DNA of 5,288 nt from Deltaproteobacteria bacterium (GCA_019312685.1 JAFDCR010000258.1:1-5288); one strand, 5' to 3'; positions 1-5,288 are shown, numbered from the stretch's first letter. Made by a program: numbers and translations. The notes: generated by a model not told the origin, from the letters alone.

Positions 1-1046
1 CGGTCGAATTCATGCCGGAAGGAATCGGCTAAATCCTTTTTCAGGGCAAGGATACACCTGTCATATTGGCCTAACAGGGCGGCATGAATTTCAGTCAGAT
101 TCTCGCAGAGATCATAAAACGGCAGTATTTGGGAGGTAAAATTTGTCTTTGTGGCAGAAATTATCCTGCTGCGGGGAAAGAGACTGAATTTATCAAATAG
201 GCGGAGCGACGGAGAACAACCCGTTGCCATTCCATCCATGGCAGCCAGCAGGTCGGGAATCAGTTTGATTCGATACGTGTTTCGTTTGAGTCCGCCGGAT
301 TCAAGGAGGTGTTGCCGTACTTCATCCCGGGCTGAACCCCATTCCTTGCAGACAGCCCAGTAAGATTCAATGTATCCGGTCTCAACATCTGAGAGCTTGG
401 TGCATTCGGTTTCAGGGACAAGGTCCGGGATGAACTGCAAATAGGGTCTCGGGATGAAGGTTGAAAGAAAGTCAAGGAGCACCCGGGGGCTCAGTTTGTC
501 GCTGATATATTCTGAAAAAAGATTCGAACTCGGGGAAAAATTCCGGCGCCAGAAATCCTCGATAATTTCCTGGATGAGAAAAGAGTCGTCAGCAACAAGT
601 TCAGTATCAAAAAGGGAATTGCTTTCAAAACTGTATTCAAGAAGCATACGCTGACAAAAGCTGTGAATTGTGAAGACGGAAGCCTCGTCAAAGGTGCGCA
701 AGGCATCGCTGAACCGTTTTCCCGCTTCCTCCTTATCCTGTATATAATTGAGATATTCTTTGAGAAAACCGTCCTCACTTTCTCCTGTTGCGACCGCATC
801 AAGGGCCAAACGCAGTTTCTGCCTGATGCGGTTCCGCAGATCTTCGGTGGCTGCCTCTGTGTATGTCACGACCAGGATCTGGTCGATGTCCAGGTCCTTT
901 TCGAGAAGGAGCCGCAGAACCAGGCTGCAGATGGTAAAAGTCTTGCCCGTCCCGGCACTTGCGTCGATAAGGTTGAAGCCCTTGAGAGGACTTTCGGTGA
1001 GGTTGAAGGGGCTCGGCTTGGATTTTCGGTTTGTGTCAATGGGCAT
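1..1046 (-). CDS. recB: RecB, exodeoxyribonuclease V beta subunit (N-terminal part, cut by window edge)
   Basis: RecB is the 3'-5' helicase and nuclease subunit of the cytoplasmic RecBCD complex, which processes double-strand DNA ends for recombinational repair. The frame stays open for 348 codons from the ATG at 1046-1044 to the left edge, about a third of a typical RecB of roughly 1200 residues. Visible landmarks are the Walker A motif ASAGTGKT at residues 29-36, motif Ia VVTYTEAAT at 59-67 followed by LRNRIRQKL, and the RecB-type FTIHSFCQRML at 125-135. The LIDASAGTGKTFTI context is typical of RecB rather than AddA or UvrD. An in-frame TAA at 1052-1050, two codons before the ATG, fixes the start; no strong Shine-Dalgarno precedes it. 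No recC reading frame lies immediately upstream. The later helicase motifs and the nuclease domain lie outside the window, so I cannot tell whether the gene is intact. Confidence 0.93.
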   Translation of the reverse strand, partial: MPIDTNRKSKPSPFNLTESPLKGFNLIDASAGTGKTFTICSLVLRLLLEKDLDIDQILVVTYTEAATEDLRNRIRQKLRLALDAVATGESEDGFLKEYLNYIQDKEEAGKRFSDALRTFDEASVFTIHSFCQRMLLEYSFESNSLFDTELVADDSFLIQEIIEDFWRRNFSPSSNLFSEYISDKLSPRVLLDFLSTFIPRPYLQFIPDLVPETECTKLSDVETGYIESYWAVCKEWGSARDEVRQHLLESGGLKRNTYRIKLIPDLLAAMDGMATGCSPSLRLFDKFSLFPRSRIISATKTNFTSQILPFYDLCENLTEIHAALLGQYDRCILALKKDLADSFRHEFD

Positions 1047-1102
1047 AATTTACTTCGTTAATGAAATATTCCTAAATTATTTGTTCATTATTATCAGCAT
1101 AC

Positions 1103-1181
1103 GTGTCAATCGTTGATTCGTTTTGTTAATCAACAAACTGCTGATGATTATCAGGTAACGAAACAACCTGATGATTGACAC
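1103..1181. repeat. Inverted and direct repeat cluster upstream of recB
   Basis: GTGTCAATC at 1103-1111 is matched by its exact reverse complement GATTGACAC at 1173-1181. The similarity continues inward imperfectly (GTTGATTCGTT against GTTGTTTCGTT on the other strand, after a 5-base insertion). Nested inside are a 7-bp hairpin, GTTGATT 1112-1118 with AATCAAC 1128-1134, and a 5-bp hairpin, CTGAT 1141-1145 with ATCAG 1150-1154. A 9-bp direct repeat CTGATGATT occurs at 1141-1149 and 1168-1176. The cluster sits 57 bp or more before the recB start and could be an operator, a structured leader or the remains of a small element. Its function is not known. Confidence 0.5.
1123..1151 (+). promoter_or_regulatory. 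Possible sigma70-type promoter for the small reading frame at 1171
   Basis: TTGTTA at 1123-1128 and GATTAT at 1146-1151 are separated by 17 bp, each matching four of six consensus positions. It lies 20 bp before the candidate start at 1171. The region is AT-rich, so a chance match is quite possible; this is only a suggestion. Confidence 0.18.
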
Positions 1182-1308
1182 CTTGCGCTGCTCGCAAAAA
1201 GCAGAAAAACAGTTGGTTGATTTTTATCGGTCTGGCCAGTACCCAGTCAACTTGTATCTTATATACGCCATGACCGCGAAGCACTTCAAGCCCAAACCGA
1301 TGGGTTAA
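1171..1308 (+). CDS. Possible small protein or decayed gene fragment, 45 codons
   Basis: The frame reads from ATG 1171 to TAA 1306-1308 and encodes a 45-residue peptide beginning MIDTLRCSQKAEKQLVDFYR and ending MTAKHFKPKPMG. I do not recognise a family. The segment around KQLVDFYRSGQ loosely recalls the first residues of IS3-type OrfA or helix-turn-helix proteins, but this is too short to assert. In favour of reality, a strong hairpin terminator starts 6 bases after the stop and weak promoter-like boxes precede it. Against it, there is no good ribosome binding site, and the opposite strand is also open in the codon-aligned frame (from before 1345 down to a TAA at 1130-1128), so low stop density may be a composition effect. 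It could equally be a relic or non-coding. Confidence 0.25.
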   Translation: MIDTLRCSQKAEKQLVDFYRSGQYPVNLYLIYAMTAKHFKPKPMG

Positions 1309-1313
1309 TGCAT

Positions 1314-1344
1314 AAAAAACGATCCTGGAATCAGGACCGTTTTT
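1314..1344. terminator. Bidirectional intrinsic terminator
   Basis: AAAAACGATCCTG (1315-1327), loop GAAT (1328-1331) and CAGGACCGTTTTT (1332-1344) form a 13-position stem with one imperfect pair (1322 against 1337). On the minus strand that pair becomes a G-U wobble, so the hairpin is fully paired there and runs into six Ts (1319-1314). On the plus strand it has an A-C mismatch and five Ts. It therefore works best for minus-strand transcription coming from the Hsp20 remnant side, insulating recB, but can also end a plus-strand transcript from the small frame at 1171-1308. Confidence 0.8.
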
Positions 1345-1550
1345 CTTTAACGGGCATCTCGAAAGGCCGTCAGGTCGGAGAGACCTTCAAGGGTATTACA
1401 TGCCCTGAAAACTAGTAAGACTTCTCCCGGCGGTCGAGGTAAGCGAGCAAAGCGAGACTCCGAATGACACACCCGTAGTTATCACAGTTTCGCGATTTAT
1501 CATTCTGCGGTTCGATTGTTCGTTCTTTGCTCTCACTTTTCAACCTTAAA
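1345..1550. other. Unassigned stretch between terminator and pyrimidine repeat
   Basis: No frame here has both a start and convincing coding character. On the minus strand one register is open across about 1352-1465 with no usable start codon and no recognisable product. AAGCGAG is repeated at 1441-1447 and 1450-1456, and GGTC-GGAGA-GACC makes a small hairpin near 1373-1385. The AGCGAGCAAAGCGAG string resembles words that often recur in dispersed intergenic repeats, but a genome-wide copy count cannot be made from this window. Confidence 0.4.
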
Positions 1551-1622
1551 TCTCCTCACTCCTATCTCCTGACTCCTCACTATCCCTTCCTCTGTGCCTC
1601 TGTTCCTGTCTCCTGACTCCTC
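1551..1622. repeat. Pyrimidine-rich direct repeats (TCTCCTGACTCCTC)
   Basis: The 14-bp word TCTCCTGACTCCTC occurs exactly at 1565-1578 and 1609-1622, and a copy with two differences lies at 1551-1564. The intervening bases are also almost purine-free on this strand. The array abuts the stop codon of the Hsp20 remnant (1625-1623). Such CTCC/GGAG-rich tracts with GACTCC units look like a dispersed intergenic repeat rather than coding sequence. Function is unknown. Confidence 0.6.
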
Positions 1623-1805
1623 TCATCCAACTTTGATATTGATCAGTTTGGATTTCTTTTCTTCCGGTTTCGGGATTTCCACTTTCAAAACCCCGTTTTT
1701 GAAAATCGCCGTTATTTTTTCGGGGTCAACGGCTCCAGGAAGCGTAAGGTAAAGTGGTTTTGACTCTTTTATATATTTAGGGTAGAAAGTCTTGTGTATT
1801 AGATA
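1623..1805 (-). pseudogene. Hsp20 / alpha-crystallin small heat-shock protein, 5'-truncated remnant
   Basis: The minus frame is open from a TAG at 1808-1806 to a TGA at 1625-1623, 60 codons, with no ATG, GTG or TTG before the conserved part. Its C-terminal half is clear: LTLPGAVDPEKI, then the family signature A-x-x-x-N-G-V-L seen as AIFKNGVL, then KVEIPKPEEKK, and a terminal INI that matches the I-x-I motif that docks between sHsp dimers. This is the end of the alpha-crystallin domain plus the C-terminal tail. Small heat-shock proteins are ATP-independent holdases of about 140-190 residues in the cytoplasm; here the N-terminal arm and most of the domain are missing. None of the three upstream minus frames back to about 1890 resembles the missing part, so this looks like a deletion or rearrangement relic rather than a frameshift. 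The break lies just before prc. Confidence 0.8.
1760..1788 (+). promoter_or_regulatory. Candidate prc promoter
   Basis: TTGACT at 1760-1765 (five of six matches to the -35 consensus) and TAGAAA at 1783-1788 (four of six to the -10) are 17 bp apart. They would give a leader of about 85 bases before the ATG at 1882. The boxes overlap the 5' end of the Hsp20 remnant frame, which fits that sequence no longer being a gene. This is pattern matching only. Confidence 0.3.
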
Positions 1806-1881
1806 CTACTGGTATGCACCTGGAAGTTTTGAATCGAAAAAAATAAAAAATTCAGTAACTCTCAAACCGGACAGAAATTTC

Positions 1882-3975
1882 ATGAGAATATTTTATAAAG
1901 GTATATCTCTGGCAGTTCTTTACTGCTGTATCGCCTGGAGCATCCCCGGACAGGTTCCTGGGCTGGCTACACCCGCAGTAGCGGCAGAAACGTTTGAAAA
2001 ACTTTCTCCTAGCCGGAAACACAGGAAGATAAACGATGACATCATTGATCATCTTCTGCATCGTCATTACCTGCAGATTACCCTGGACGATCAGTTGTCC
2101 TCAAAGGTGTTTGACCGTTTCCTGGATGAGCTGGACCCTGGACACAGCTATTTTTATGCAGATGATATCAGGGAGTTCGAGCTCAAGTACAGGTACAGGC
2201 TGGACGAGGCCTTTAAAAAGGATAACCTCAAGCCTGGATTCGAGATGTTTAACAGGTACCAGCAACGAGTGATTGAGCGGCTGAACCATGTCATAAAGGA
2301 GGTTGAAAAGGGATTCGACAATATGAAGTTTGATATTGACGAAACTCTGCGTATAGACCGCAAGGACACACCCTGGCCCGGCTCGGAAAACGAGATGAAG
2401 GAGTTATGGCGGAAGCGTCTGAAAAATGATGTGCTCAATCTGAAGCTGACGGATAAACCCCTCGGAGAAATCCGGGAAACTCTGCTCAAGCGTTACAGAA
2501 ACCAGCTGAACCGGATTTTGCAGAATACGAGTGATGATGCCTTTGAATTTTATGTTAATTCCCTGGCGCTTTCCATTGATCCCCATACCCAGTATTTTTC
2601 CCCGCACCGGACTGAAAATTTCAACATAAACATGAGTCTTTCCCTGGAGGGTATCGGGGCGGTTCTACAGACAGAGGATGAATATACCAAGGTGCAGCGC
2701 TTGATTCCGGGCGGTCCGGCTGAGCGTTCCAAGCAGCTGAAGGCTGCCGATCTTATTGTCGGGGTCGGTCAGGGCATTGATGGAGAAATACTTGATGTCG
2801 TGGGCTGGCGGCTTGATGAGGTGGTAAACAAGATAAGGGGCCCCAAAGGGACCCTGGTGCGCCTTGAGATTATCCCGGCAGACGCTGTTGATAAGCACCA
2901 GACCAAGGTTATCAAGATCGTGCGGGACAAGGTTAAACTGGAGGAGCAGGCGGCCCAGAAGAAAGTCATTGAAATTAAAAGAGGGCTTGAAACCTACAAG
3001 ATTGGAGTAATTGATATCCCTACGTTTTATGCAGACTTTAAAGGGATGCACGCAGGCAGCAGGGACTACAAGAGCACCACCAAGGATGTGCGGAAGCTTA
3101 TCAGGGAACTGAGGGAAGAAGGTGTCAAGGGTATCATGATCGATCTGCGCGATAACGGCGGCGGTTCCCTGCAGGAGGCAAACAGCCTTACCGGTCTTTT
3201 TATCGGCCTCGGTCCGACGGTAATTGTCCGGGATGCCGACGGCAGCCTTGATATTATCAGGGATCATGACCCAAAACTGGTTTATTCAGGGCCCCTTATG
3301 GTGCTGGTCAACCGGATGAGCGCTTCCGCCTCGGAGATTTTTGCCGGCGCGATCCAGGACTACAACAGGGGGATAATTCTTGGCGGCCAGACATTCGGCA
3401 AGGGAACGGTCCAGTCGCTGCTGCCGTTGTCAAAGGGCCAGTTGAAGGCCACCACGGCAAAGTATTACCGCATTTCGGGGCAGTCCACCCAGAATAAAGG
3501 GGTGATTCCGGATCTTGAGTATCCCGGCGTATTCAGTGTGGACGATATCGGGGAAAGTTCTCTGCCGGAAGCCATGGCCTGGGACAGGATTAATTCCATC
3601 CCCTATCAGACCTATTATGATATGGCTGACCTCCTGCCGAGACTGACCGAGAAGTATAACAGTAAGATGAAATTGAATCCCCATTATCTTTATGTGCTTG
3701 AAAGGAAGAAGCGGATTGAAGAGATGGGCGGCAGAAAAGAGGTCTCACTCTCTGAAGCCGTACGCCGCAGGGAAAGCGAAGAGGCCGACAAGTGGCGGCT
3801 GGATCTGGAAAACAGGCTGCGAAAGGATTTCAACAAACCTCTGCTTGAAGACCTTGATGAACTGAAACCCGATGAGCATGAGATGGTCAGGGGGAGAGAT
3901 CAGGAGGAGGATGAAGATTACATGCTGCAGAAAACAGCCGATATTTTTGTGGATTTCATCGAAACGCTCTTTTGA
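1882..3975 (+). CDS. prc: Tail-specific periplasmic protease Prc/Tsp (C-terminal processing peptidase, family S41)
   Basis: Prc degrades periplasmic proteins with non-polar C-termini; in E. coli it trims the murein hydrolase MepS with the adaptor NlpI and processes penicillin-binding protein 3. This protein has 697 residues from ATG 1882, close to the 682 of E. coli Prc. Residues 1-35 form a signal peptide ending AVAA before ETF. An N-terminal helical domain follows (about 40-250, including YLQITLDDQLSSKVFDRFLD), then a PDZ domain (about 250-345, beginning LEGIGAVL). The S41 core contains DLRDNGGG at 421-428. The catalytic dyad is intact: Ser482 in SASASEIFA and Lys507 in FGKGTVQ, 25 residues apart as in E. 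coli, with Gln511 also present. The Tsp-type C-terminal domain covers about 560-697 (SLSEAVRRRESEEA). The frame is open further upstream to a TTG at 1792, but that would put 30 polar residues before the signal peptide, so ATG 1882 is preferred despite a weak ribosome site. It appears monocistronic. Confidence 0.95.
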   Translation: MRIFYKGISLAVLYCCIAWSIPGQVPGLATPAVAAETFEKLSPSRKHRKINDDIIDHLLHRHYLQITLDDQLSSKVFDRFLDELDPGHSYFYADDIREFELKYRYRLDEAFKKDNLKPGFEMFNRYQQRVIERLNHVIKEVEKGFDNMKFDIDETLRIDRKDTPWPGSENEMKELWRKRLKNDVLNLKLTDKPLGEIRETLLKRYRNQLNRILQNTSDDAFEFYVNSLALSIDPHTQYFSPHRTENFNINMSLSLEGIGAVLQTEDEYTKVQRLIPGGPAERSKQLKAADLIVGVGQGIDGEILDVVGWRLDEVVNKIRGPKGTLVRLEIIPADAVDKHQTKVIKIVRDKVKLEEQAAQKKVIEIKRGLETYKIGVIDIPTFYADFKGMHAGSRDYKSTTKDVRKLIRELREEGVKGIMIDLRDNGGGSLQEANSLTGLFIGLGPTVIVRDADGSLDIIRDHDPKLVYSGPLMVLVNRMSASASEIFAGAIQDYNRGIILGGQTFGKGTVQSLLPLSKGQLKATTAKYYRISGQSTQNKGVIPDLEYPGVFSVDDIGESSLPEAMAWDRINSIPYQTYYDMADLLPRLTEKYNSKMKLNPHYLYVLERKKRIEEMGGRKEVSLSEAVRRRESEEADKWRLDLENRLRKDFNKPLLEDLDELKPDEHEMVRGRDQEEDEDYMLQKTADIFVDFIETLF

Positions 3976-3977
3976 TA

Positions 3978-4100
3978 AGAAAAAAAGGACGAACAGCCAA
4001 AAGTCTATGGCGCTGGATGAAAAGGAGAGCTGCGATAGAACCTTCCTTCAACACCTCAGGACCTGGAGTCTCAGCAGCGACAGCAATCTTCCGGTTTCCT
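3978..4100 (+). mobile_element. Decayed scrap of an IS5-type transposase C-terminus
   Basis: Starting directly after the prc stop, a plus frame reads KGRTAKSLWRWMKRRAAIEPS (about 3984-4046). The core RRAAIEP is the hallmark preceding IGHLKxxHR in IS5-family DDE transposases, where the Glu (codon 4038-4040) belongs to the catalytic triad. The expected I-G-H-L is interrupted: five bases (4047-4051) occupy the place of six, after which HL resumes in another frame (CACCTC, 4052-4057) followed by RTWSLSSDSNL, weakly like KSDHRLSRNFL. So the fragment appears frameshifted by one deleted base and then degrades. No start, no earlier DDE part and no terminal inverted repeats are visible. The family match is from memory of the motif, not a search. 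Confidence 0.5.
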
Positions 4101-4217
4101 CTTCTTTATTCTGAGTTTCTTGGGCAGGGCAGAGAGAAAAGAGAAAAAACGACACTATGCAGAAGATGCCAATTAAGAACGGATAAAAAATGCAGGTCTA
4201 TGTTTTATCTTATTTAC
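4101..4217. other. Non-coding stretch between IS scrap and terminator
   Basis: Purine-rich sequence (AGAGAAAAGAGAAAAAACG near 4132-4150) without a supported gene. A plus-strand frame runs open through here to about 4352 but has no start signal of its own and crosses the terminator hairpin, so it is not believed. No intrinsic terminator in plus orientation was found for prc between 3976 and 4217. Confidence 0.45.
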
Positions 4218-4249
4218 AAAAAAAGGGCAGCTTCAGCAAGAAGCTGCCC
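4218..4249 (-). terminator. Intrinsic terminator of the multiheme cytochrome gene
   Basis: GGGCAGCTT (4225-4233) and AAGCTGCCC (4241-4249) form a perfect 9-bp stem with a 7-base loop. On the minus strand it is followed by seven Ts (4224-4218), a textbook Rho-independent terminator. It lies about 150 bp beyond the cytochrome stop codon. On the plus strand there is no T tract after the stem, so it would not be an efficient terminator for prc. Confidence 0.9.
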
Positions 4250-4279
4250 GGCGGGGATAATATATAAAATTGAATATAA

Positions 4280-4357
4280 TTATGGAATAAAGAGTTTATT
4301 GGGCCCAGGCAACTTTCCTGACATAAAATGCCAAGAGGTTAATAAATTATAAATCAT
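4280..4357 (-). CDS. Possible 25-codon reading frame with Shine-Dalgarno, downstream of the cytochrome gene
   Basis: On the minus strand GGGGAGG (4368-4362) stands 4 bases before ATG 4357-4355, and the frame runs 25 codons to a TAA at 4282-4280, encoding MIYNLLTSWHFMSGKLPGPN and five more residues. It falls between the cytochrome stop and the terminator, so it would be on the same transcript. The spacing is short for a ribosome site, the peptide is unrecognised, and the surrounding sequence is AT-rich. The rest of the 4250-4398 gap shows nothing else. A chance frame is at least as likely as a gene. Confidence 0.2.
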   Translation of the reverse strand: MIYNLLTSWHFMSGKLPGPNKLFIP

Positions 4358-4398
4358 TCATCCTCCCCATTATAAGGCACAATTCCATTCTTACCGTA

Positions 4399-5280
4399 TC
4401 ACGGACTGGCAATAACATCATGGGCGATACCGTGACAGTCGCCGCACTGGGGGAATTTCTCGTGAATTGCGGGGTTGTGCGGCTTACCGTGGCAGTCCAT
4501 GCAGGCAGGCAGATGCCCGTGCTGCGGATGGCACTTGGCGCAGCTTAAGGCGGTATGCTTGGTTACGCGCGCCTGTAGCAGGTCATAGGCATCTGTATGA
4601 CAGCCGGCGCAGACCCTATTGTCCTGATCACCCGGATAAGTGATCATCAGCGGCGTATGCACCGGATGGCAGGCAAGGCAGTCCGGTGTGTCAAGAACCG
4701 CCAGCGGGCTGTGGTTCTCGTGGCATTCATTACAGACCGGAATGCGGCCATGCTTCTCTGAATGACATGAAGAGCATTCCTGCTCGGTATGCAGGCTGAC
4801 CTCTGCCTTCAGGCTTGCGGCAACCTCGGTATGACACAGCCGGCAGTTGGGTTCAAGGTTTGCGGGATCAGGAATGGATGCCAGCGGCTGGTGCGGGTTG
4901 GCATGGCATGTCAGACATTTAATCACAGATTCAGCAGTGCCATGGGGTGCCTCATGGCACGTGGAACATTTCGGCATGATCTCCGCATAGTTGTTGCGCA
5001 CCGGATTATAGGCATGGAATATCTCATGGCAGTCGGTGCAGGACACACCCTGATGCTTAGCGCCGTTAATCCGCAGCCAGTTGAAATGAGTTGTATGGCA
5101 GCGGGCGCACTCCTCAAGTGTAAGCGGCTTTAATTCTATCAACATAGCTTCCGTATCATATACGTTTTCTGCTGCTGCTTCGGCAGCGGTGGTCTGGAAA
5201 AAGACAAGTGCAAGAACAGCGAGTGCCGCCAGGACGGAGATTCCCGACAGGAGTGAGGGGTGATTTTTTGAATAAGTCAT
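4399..5280 (-). CDS. Exported dodecaheme c-type cytochrome with three tetraheme modules
   Basis: The 293-residue protein begins with a signal peptide (hydrophobic 10-29, Ala-rich cleavage region about 32-37), so it is exported for heme attachment and works in the periplasm or at the cell surface as an electron carrier. It has twelve CXXCH motifs, with first cysteines at residues 58, 81, 105, 122, 146, 169, 183, 201, 224, 247, 260 and 279, about one heme per 21 mature residues. These fall into three repeats of four hemes (58-130, 146-208, 224-287). Each repeat has four further histidines in matching places (76/164/242, 89/177/254, 113/190/268, 130/208/287), enough for bis-histidine ligation of all twelve hemes. 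No lipobox, membrane anchor or catalytic domain is visible, so it is probably a soluble carrier or conduit. The ATG at 5280 follows GGTAAAGC; the upstream context lies outside the window. Redox partner and physiological acceptor cannot be told from sequence. It is convergent with prc. Confidence 0.93.
   Translation of the reverse strand: MTYSKNHPSLLSGISVLAALAVLALVFFQTTAAEAAAENVYDTEAMLIELKPLTLEECARCHTTHFNWLRINGAKHQGVSCTDCHEIFHAYNPVRNNYAEIMPKCSTCHEAPHGTAESVIKCLTCHANPHQPLASIPDPANLEPNCRLCHTEVAASLKAEVSLHTEQECSSCHSEKHGRIPVCNECHENHSPLAVLDTPDCLACHPVHTPLMITYPGDQDNRVCAGCHTDAYDLLQARVTKHTALSCAKCHPQHGHLPACMDCHGKPHNPAIHEKFPQCGDCHGIAHDVIASP
4420..5109 (-). repeat. Threefold internal tetraheme module within the cytochrome
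   Basis: Module 1 spans 4891-5109, module 2 spans 4657-4845 and module 3 spans 4420-4611 (minus-strand order). Modules 2 and 3 are the closest pair: CRLCHTEVAASLKAEVSLHT aligns with CAGCHTDAYDLLQARVTKHT, and KHGRIPVCNECH aligns with QHGHLPACMDCH. Module 1 keeps the order CXXCHT, then KH, CXXCH, CXXCH, CXXCH, but has a longer spacer between its second and third hemes. This indicates growth by intragenic duplication, the last event giving modules 2 and 3. Confidence 0.75.
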
Positions 5281-5288
5281 GCTTTACC

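Noticed and set aside
663..1116. Plus-strand frames of 122 and 132 codons opposite recB
   Set aside because: They are shadows of the recB coding strand, which carries unmistakable helicase motifs; the plus-strand products resemble nothing.
1103..1181. CRISPR array or integron attC site in the repeat cluster
   Set aside because: Repeats are only two copies, irregularly spaced and inverted, and the attC core consensus (GTTRRRY / RYYYAAC) is not met.
1345..1550. Structured RNA or tRNA gene in the unassigned gap
   Set aside because: No cloverleaf, T-loop GTTCRA sequence with matching arms, or riboswitch core could be assembled; only small isolated hairpins exist.
1792..1881. TTG start 30 codons upstream of the chosen prc ATG
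   Set aside because: The extra residues are polar and would bury the signal peptide, which begins naturally at ATG 1882; there is no ribosome site before 1792 and the proposed promoter would leave almost no leader.
2665..3267. 200-codon minus-strand frame inside prc
   Set aside because: It lies antisense to the PDZ and protease core of prc; long antisense frames arise from codon bias and no start signal or family is visible.
4050..4075. Hairpin CCTCAGGACCTGGAG as a prc terminator
   Set aside because: The stem is only about four to five imperfect pairs and is not followed by a T tract.
3972..4352. 126-codon plus-strand frame after prc as an intact gene
   Set aside because: Only its first 25 codons resemble a protein family, it starts within the prc stop region without its own ribosome site, and it runs through the terminator hairpin of the opposite gene.
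4789..5133. 114-codon plus-strand frame opposite the cytochrome
   Set aside because: Shadow of the Cys/His-rich cytochrome reading frame on the minus strand.

Overview
The window looks like a chromosomal piece from a Gram-negative, anaerobic, cytochrome-rich bacterium, most likely of the Desulfobacterota (former Deltaproteobacteria). Three things suggest this: a secreted 12-heme c-type cytochrome, a proteobacterial-type tail-specific protease (Prc/Tsp), and a RecB-type (not AddA-type) helicase-nuclease. The taxonomic call is an inference from gene content. No marker gene fixes it.

Layout, left to right. (1) Positions 1-1046, minus strand: the N-terminal third of a RecB exonuclease V beta subunit, running off the left edge. 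It is a complete open frame with a clear Walker A motif. (2) Positions 1047-1881 form an 835-bp gap with no confident intact gene. It holds a cluster of inverted and direct repeats just upstream of recB, a weak 45-codon reading frame, a clear bidirectional terminator hairpin at 1315-1344, an unassigned stretch, and a pyrimidine-rich direct repeat. It ends with the 5'-truncated remains of an Hsp20 small heat-shock protein gene on the minus strand. (3) Positions 1882-3975, plus strand: a full-length periplasmic Prc/Tsp S41 protease with signal peptide, PDZ domain and an intact Ser/Lys dyad. (4) Positions 3976-4398: mostly non-coding, with a short decayed scrap that resembles the C-terminal motif of an IS5-type transposase immediately after prc. 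A strong terminator at 4218-4249 serves the minus-strand gene to the right. (5) Positions 4399-5280, minus strand: an exported multiheme cytochrome c with 12 CXXCH motifs arranged as three repeats of one tetraheme module.

How the genes relate. The three real genes do not form an operon. recB points left, prc points right, and the cytochrome gene is convergent with prc. recB concerns double-strand break repair, prc concerns periplasmic protein turnover, and the cytochrome concerns periplasmic or extracellular electron transfer. Both intergenic gaps carry gene debris (Hsp20 tail, transposase tail), which suggests past rearrangement on both sides of prc.

I found no convincing new multi-gene system. 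The most informative observation is the threefold modular architecture of the dodecaheme cytochrome, with four additional aligned histidines per module. After that come the two gene relics and the repeat-rich region upstream of recB.
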